Assembly (NCBI GenBank): GCA_964020155.1
Contig: OZ026553.1
Span: forward strand, 5,499,009-5,563,008
Source of the DNA: Chondrilla cf. caribensis
Lineage: Eukaryota; Porifera; Demospongiae; Chondrillida; Chondrillidae
Reading direction: 5' to 3'
DNA length: 64,000 nucleotides
The notes under the pieces: generated by a model
Databases searched by the model: none
What the model saw: only the letters and a program-made list of their open reading frames with translations
Told to the model about the DNA's origin: nothing
Made by a program: the position numbers and the translations under genes
Part shown: positions 11,962 to 64,000 of the stretch, one piece after another
Layout: each line of letters starts with the position of its first letter
How positions within the stretch are numbered: position 1 is the first letter of the stretch

Positions 11962-12645
11962 TTGATTACACAAGCACTACTACAGGCCACTGTATGAGAT
12001 AGACTGTCTGGTTATGTAATGTAATAGCCAAATTTCATTTCATTTTAAATGCATGATTTTGATTAATATGAATCGTAATGCTACTGTATGAAGTTGTTTT
12101 GATATCACTAGCTGGTCATTAACATATTGGTGTTCAATCACTTTATTCATGATCACCCATTGATTCTAGATCTATTGTACTTTCTGGTGAAAGATAATGA
12201 TATCTCCAGTTTCGAATTTATGCTTTTATGTAACATCATTCCCAGATAACTATAGGGACTTTGTCGACTGTGCAATGTCGTAATGTTGCAATTAAATGCG
12301 GCCTTCCAAGATATGGCGCTGGATGTTGGCTGGCCCTTGGTGGTTCGATTGGGGGAATGCTTTGGATCCGCGGATGCATAGGATTGAAGTCCTACAAGTA
12401 CAAAGCTCAACTTGCATCTGATCCATTCCACAGGTTTGGAATAGCCAGTACATCACCAGGGGTGTAAAGGAACACGTTTAATTTTTAGAACTATTTCAAT
12501 CTTATGTCTGCAATAGCTAGATTGTAAGGTGGTACGGTTCGATCAGGCGCTCGGGTTAAAATCCCTGACATCAAAGGACGTTCTTTCAAATCAGCCACCC
12601 GCCGGTAGGAAATAGGGACAAATTAACGCACAATCCCGCCCCTCG
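11255..12645. other. Intergenic, AT-rich, upstream of gene A
   Basis: I see no convincing gene. It holds AT-rich sequence (11255-11730), a (CA)n tract (11879-11959), and about 700 bp of mixed composition before the gene A start, where its promoter should be. I see no clear TATA box. Two short ORFs at 12153-12467 overlap on opposite strands and match nothing I know. Confidence 0.6.
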
Positions 12646-38971
<26,326 letters not shown>

Positions 38972-39370
38972 CCATCTCATGTTTATTCATCAAGTGATGT
39001 TGTTTTCCTGTGTACATACACACATGATGTTGTACTGATGTGTACATATTTATATGACAGTGTTTGTCACTATTGATAATTTAAAGGAGACATACTTGTA
39101 CTCAAACTTGTATAGAATTAATTATTTTATACTGTATGTGCCATGTACCATGTAGCTATTGTGTCACTTTTTTATTGTTTTATACATGTTTAAACATGTA
39201 TGTATGTAAAATAATTGGTTTGTACATGATTGGTGCTGTAATCCAAATCAAATTTGAAATAATAACCTTAAGTACTATAGTTGTCTACCTTGCACTGGTA
39301 TCTCCGCCCACTTTGAACCTTCAACAAGCCACTCCCACCACGACATGAACTGTGTGTACAGCTGGATAAG

Positions 39371-39950
39371 TTGAAACTATAGTACACATAATATTTGCAG
39401 TGTGTGTCTAGCTATAGCTACTTTATTGTGCAGCACCATGACTGACTGAGGAACACAAAGGTTTCTAACTCAATTTTTGTGGTATTTTGGCACAAGATTA
39501 CTGTAATTTTAGTATGAAAGAGCTTGTAAGTGTACAGTATCTTATTTGATTGAGTTAATATTATGCATACATGTATTGCATTGCTCCATTGCAGTAGAGC
39601 TAGGGGAGTACTTCTCCTCTACACCCCACTACAATGGACCGTATCAGGGAGCATGGGATGGTCCCAACATGTACATATACCACTTCTTGCAACTTGACTA
39701 ATGAGATATCAATCTAACTTAGTATAAACCATACATTGTCCAGTAGAGAACTGATGGTTCAGTTGTTTGAGTATATGTATACACGTAGATCCGTAATAAA
39801 ATTGTTACCGAATGAATGGCCTACTGTGTACATGAATGCATATCATTGCACATTATAGGTAAATTATAAAAGTAATTTGCAGATGAAACTATAAAAAATG
39901 TCCACTGGTGCAGGTGAGTATGACCCTACAAGTAGTGTGATAATAACACA
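39371..39950. repeat. Gene A 3' flank, copy of 63242-63830
   Basis: About 580 bp (starting GTTGAAACTATAGTACACAT, including GGAGCATGGGATGGTCCC) matches the flank of gene B with few differences. This shows that the duplication creating the two gene ends extended beyond the coding region. Confidence 0.9.
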
Positions 39951-40375
39951 GGCGGCTTGAAGCTCTCCAATAGATGCTCCCTTCTCTTATATTCGGTCAA
40001 TGTCTGGTTGGATTTGGGCATCGGGAACTCGTATATCAGCATCTCAATCAAGAGACATCCAAAAGAGAACACGTCTACTTCTGGACCGTAATCCTCTCAT
40101 GCCAGCGTTGTCGTAGAGACGGGCAATTCCAAAGTCACTAACTTTTGCTACAAAATGGCTGGTCAGAAGCACATTGTTGGCTTTAAGGTCCCTATGGATG
40201 ACATTCATCTCTCCAGGTAGGTAAAAGCGTGGCAAACGTCGACGGCAATGGAACGGGTAAACTCCATAGGGATGGCATCTTTCAACGTTTTGTGATTCTT
40301 CAGGAAACCAGCTAGATCGACGTAGAGCAGTTCCATGACGATGGCCGTGTTTTTGGATTCAATTCTACAATATCA
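39917..40375 (-). pseudogene. TKL-type protein kinase pseudogene fragment
   Basis: Minus-strand pieces in order: AIVMELLYVDLAGFLKNH (about 40350-40295), AVDVCHAFTYL (about 40245), NVIHRDLKANNVLL (about 40205-40165, catalytic loop), VSDFGIARLYDNA (about 40140-40105, DFG motif), then in another frame PEVDVFSFGCLLIEML (about 40080-40035). There are a frameshift and stop between TYL and NVIH. The activation segment between DFG and the PE motif is deleted, and the N-lobe is absent. It is a dead copy directly downstream of gene A in the opposite direction. Confidence 0.85.
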
Positions 40376-41187
40376 TTACAGTACATATTATGATCTGGTA
40401 TACAAAGTTTTCTTCTTCGTGAGCATTTAAGGTCAGTTGTTTTGTCTTGACTTCAAATTTACTATTGGTCGCGAGGGCAGCCATCTTTTCGGATAAACTT
40501 CGTTATTTCCGAGCCGGGGAAGTACGCCCTTCTTGGAAGAGCTCTGTCATAATAGTCGACGGAGAGCAAAAGACTGGCACTCCAAGTAAATCAAGTTGAA
40601 TTCACTTCTCAGGGTGAGTAAATGGCTATTTGTGTGTGATATATGCATACATGGCTCAAATATTGGGCGGAGTGGGATAATTTCGAAGCCGGAACAATTT
40701 GAAATTGAAAGTCTTGTGTGGCGCACAGTTAACGCTGATCTATTGATACAATTTCATATGTATGGGGTTCATTCATAGGTAGGTATTTCAATATCTTAAG
40801 AACCTTGTCATTATTGACTTCGTCTCGCTATTGATGGACTCTCCGCGGCCAACACCGGTAGCTATATCCATGGTCTATTCTATGTTATAGCCAAGCATTC
40901 CCACTCTTTCCATATGGCTATCAACGAACATGCATCACTGACGTCCCTGATCAATGATTACCATTGATTGGAGGATTGAATTACTTGTTTTGAGCTGGCC
41001 CATGTTTCTTTGATTATTGAATCATAATAACAATTTATGTTTGTAGCTACTTTGGGAAATTAATAATTTGACTCAAATCGACGATAAACTGAATTAACTC
41101 ATGAATTACTAATATGATATACTAGAAGTTGTTTCTGCTGAAGACAGTCTAAGAGCAATCTTTAACCATAGTTGGAGTACCTATGCT

Positions 41188-41952
41188 TTATCACCCGATG
41201 ACGTCATACATCAAAGGAGCCGCTTTGGGTAGTAACGATTTATTCCCGGGTAATAAATCGAAACGCCCAGGCGTTTACGCAAAGGTCATGGGAATCAATC
41301 AACTAAATAAGCTGTCAAACGAAATGAATATCATTAAATGAACGACAGAAGCCAACACAGTTACCAAAAATAGCAACAAGAACGCGAAGTTCGTTCAGAA
41401 ATCAAACCGTTCCTTTGTCAAACGTATCATTATTTCTTCCTCTGGCCCTGGACTTTTTTGAAAAAGTTCGTATATAACACACTGTTATATGCGAACGCTT
41501 GTTGTGCGTCGTCTTCGTGGACGCAGTCTCGAGTAAACCCTTGAAAATCCTTATCGCCCAAGGTGAAATCAAAATCTAGATTTAGCGAGAAGATCCTTAG
41601 ATTTACCAGCTAAGATCTCGTCGCCATTCTTCAGAAGATGCAGAATCGAACGCGCTTTTTACGGGTTGACTTGTGACAAACTAGTTACTAAAGGGCCTCT
41701 ATAGAGCGTAACGTCTTTAGGTTTCGCTGGTAAATCCTTAGTTAGCTGCTGCTGCGAACGCTATGCCAGAAAGATTCAAATTCAAAATCGAGTGCGCTTT
41801 TTAGGGCGTTTATTCTTGTGATAAACTAGTTACCACATGGCTTCTATATGGCGTAACGTATTTACTGACCTCGCCCCTCGGGCGCTACGCGCCCTCGGGT
41901 CTCAGTCAGTAAATACGTTACGCCATAGAAGCCATGTGGTAACTAGTACTTA
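41188..41952. mobile_element. Left arm of a 765-bp inverted repeat pair
   Basis: Begins TTATCACCCGATGACGTCAT and is nearly identical, inverted, to 45692-46456. Its inner end (about 41825-41947) is itself a palindrome around a GC-rich centre (GGGCGCTACGCGCCC). The only visible differences are a few bases near 41680 and at the edges. There is no ORF of note. Confidence 0.92.
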
Positions 41953-42018
41953 ACTACTGTTGTTGGTTTAAGTATTAATTCATATGTTCTTCTTTACCTA
42001 ATGTCCAGCATTGACTTA

Positions 42019-62402
<20,384 letters not shown>

Positions 62403-62611
62403 TATGTAAACCTGTACTTTCTACCCATTTGTGTTATGTGTGTACTGTGTGTGTACAGCTGGATGAGTACAAGTGTATTACTCTGTATGGCCTAGCAATT
62501 TGTACCCCACCCATCTCCCCTGCGGCCACGTAGAGAATTGTTCTCTTTGTCTTGTTTGGATTTAGTCACTGGGTCTCCGCCCACTACCTTTTTGAGGCCA
62601 CTTTTGTCCCA

Positions 62612-63212
62612 TGAGGTGTGGGAGCGGGGCTTACATGAGGTGTGGGAGCGGGGCTTACATGAGGTGTGGGAGCAGGGCTTACATGAGGTGTGGGAGCGGG
62701 GCTTACATGAGGTGTGGGAGCGGGGCTTACATGAGGTGTGGGAGCGGGGGTTACATGAGGTGTGGGAGCGGGGCTTACATGAGGTGTGGGAGCAGGGCTT
62801 ACATGAGGTGTGGGAGCAGGGCTTACATGAGGTGTGGGGGTGGGGCTTACATGAGGTGTGGGGGCAGGACTAACATGAGGTGTGGGAGCGGGGCTTACAT
62901 GAGGTGTGGGGGTGGAGCTTACATGAGGTGTGGGGGTGGGGCTTACATGAGGTGTGGGGCAGGACTAACATGAGGTGTGGGAGCGGGGTTTACATGAGGT
63001 GTGGGGGTGGGACTTACATGAGGTGTGGGGGTGGGGCTTACATGAGGTGTGGGGGTGGGGCTTACATGAGGTGTGGGGGCAGGACTAACATGAGGTGTGG
63101 GAGCAGGGCTTACATGAGATGTGGGGGCGGGACTAACATGAGGTGTGGGAGCGGGGCTTACATGAGATGTGGGGGCAGGACTAACATGAGGTGTGGGGGC
63201 GGGGCTCACATT
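62612..63212. repeat. G-rich 24-bp minisatellite, about 25 units
   Basis: Units of GTGTGGGAGCGGGGCTTACA plus TGAG on the plus strand, about 210 bp after the gene B stop. Each unit has GGG and GGGG runs. Variants GGGGGTGGGG and GGGGGCAGG cluster in the right half. 24 is a multiple of 3, so frames stay open, but no start or splice context supports coding. Confidence 0.95.
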
Positions 63213-63241
63213 GAAGGTTGCATTATTGGCATTGTTTAGCT

Positions 63242-63830
63242 GTTGAAACTAGCACACATAATATTTGCAGTGTGTGTCTATTTTATTGTGCAGCGCCATG
63301 AAACTCAGGAACATAAAGTTTTTCAATTTAATTTTTGTAGTGTTTTGGCACAAGATTACTGTAATTATTTTGATATAAAGAGCTTGTAAGTGTACAGTAT
63401 CTGATTTGGTAGAGTTAATTTTATGCATACATGTATTGCATTGCTCTGAAGCAGTGGAGCTAGGGGAGTATATCCCCTCTACACCCCACTACAATGGACC
63501 GTATCAGGGAGCATGGGATGGTCCCAACATGTACATATACCACTTTTTGCAACTTGACTTATGACATATCAATCTTACTTAGTACAAAACCATACATTGA
63601 CCAGTAGAGAACTGATGGTTCAGTTGTTTGAGTATACGTATACACATAGATCCATGGCAATAATATGAATGATTAGGAATGGAACTGTTACTGAATGAAT
63701 GGTACTATGTAAACGTATCATTACATGTATAATATATAGATACATTATAAAATTTTGTAAGGTAGATGAAACTATATAAAATTCATCAAATGGCACAAGT
63801 GAATAATACCCTACAAATAATTGTGATAAT
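63242..63830. repeat. Gene B 3' flank, copy of 39371-39950
   Basis: Shares ACATAATATTTGCAGTGTGTGT, GGAGCATGGGATGGTCCC and the CCCTACAA end with the gene A flank. The kinase pseudogene that follows the gene A copy is not visible in the last 170 bases of the window. Confidence 0.9.
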
Positions 63831-64000
63831 TAATCAGTAAATAACAAGCTATCTTGGATATACTCTGGTAATCACTGTACATTAGCAGCAAGCATGGCTG
63901 TAATATGTCGGAAGCTGGTAAGGATGTCCATGATATGAAGATGAAAGGCCTGAGTGGTTATTTTTGGGGTTTGGTTTCAGAGTGAGTTGCCTGTCGACGT

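Noticed and set aside
12153..12467. Overlapping short ORFs upstream of gene A
   Set aside because: They lie on opposite strands over the same bases, have no recognisable domain, and show no splice continuity with gene A.
62538..63239. CGSGAYMR-type ORFs after gene B
   Set aside because: 24-bp repeat artefacts; the gene B frame has already stopped at 62402.

Overview
The window is eukaryotic, metazoan-like DNA. Coding sequence comes as many short exons of about 50-250 nt. Introns are compact where no repeat has expanded them, splice sites follow the GT-AG rule, and the protein domains are animal ones (CARD-like, ZU5, death domain, TKL-type kinase). Pogo/Tigger, foldback, LINE and Ty3/gypsy elements and many microsatellites fill the rest. 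A sponge (demosponge) is my best guess, from general knowledge of such gene families; this is inference, not a database result.

Layout. (1) 0-4.7 kb: the 3' end of a plus-strand gene (gene C) whose introns hold a dead LINE and a Tigger-like element. (2) 4.9-11.25 kb: a foldback element, then a decayed minus-strand Ty3/gypsy retrotransposon with both LTRs; its 5' LTR is split by a nested foldback insertion. (3) 12.65-38.97 kb: gene A, plus strand. I reconstruct 44 exons whose phases all agree, giving about 2,108 codons: CARD-like domain, unrecognised helical domain, about 1,350 residues of coiled coil in 36 phase-0 exons, ZU5 domain, a second beta-rich region, and a possible death-fold C-terminus. 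(4) 39.9-40.4 kb: a minus-strand kinase pseudogene. (5) 41.2-46.5 kb: a pair of nearly identical 765-bp inverted arms enclosing 5' exons of gene B. (6) about 42.0-62.4 kb: gene B, plus strand: a kinase C-lobe remnant exon, a coiled coil in 32 phase-0 exons, ZU5, a second beta-rich region, and a C-terminal death domain. Its 3' half (54.4-63.8 kb) is a paralogous copy of 25.6-39.9 kb. (7) After the gene B stop there is a G-rich 24-bp minisatellite, then 3' flanking sequence shared with gene A.

Genes A and B look like sister members of a modular scaffold family. A death-fold interaction module sits at one or both ends, a long rod lies between, and ZU5 plus a second beta region follow. This resembles the ZU5-UPA-death domain module of UNC5, PIDD and ankyrins. 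A role in apoptosis or innate-immune signalling is inference.

The most striking feature is how the rods evolved. Coil exons are phase 0-0, often exact multiples of 21 nt (whole heptads), and were duplicated together with their introns. Those introns carry their own minisatellite families (21-, 23-, 25-, 30-mers and others), and nearly every family has GTAC and a perfect 6-10 bp palindrome in each unit.
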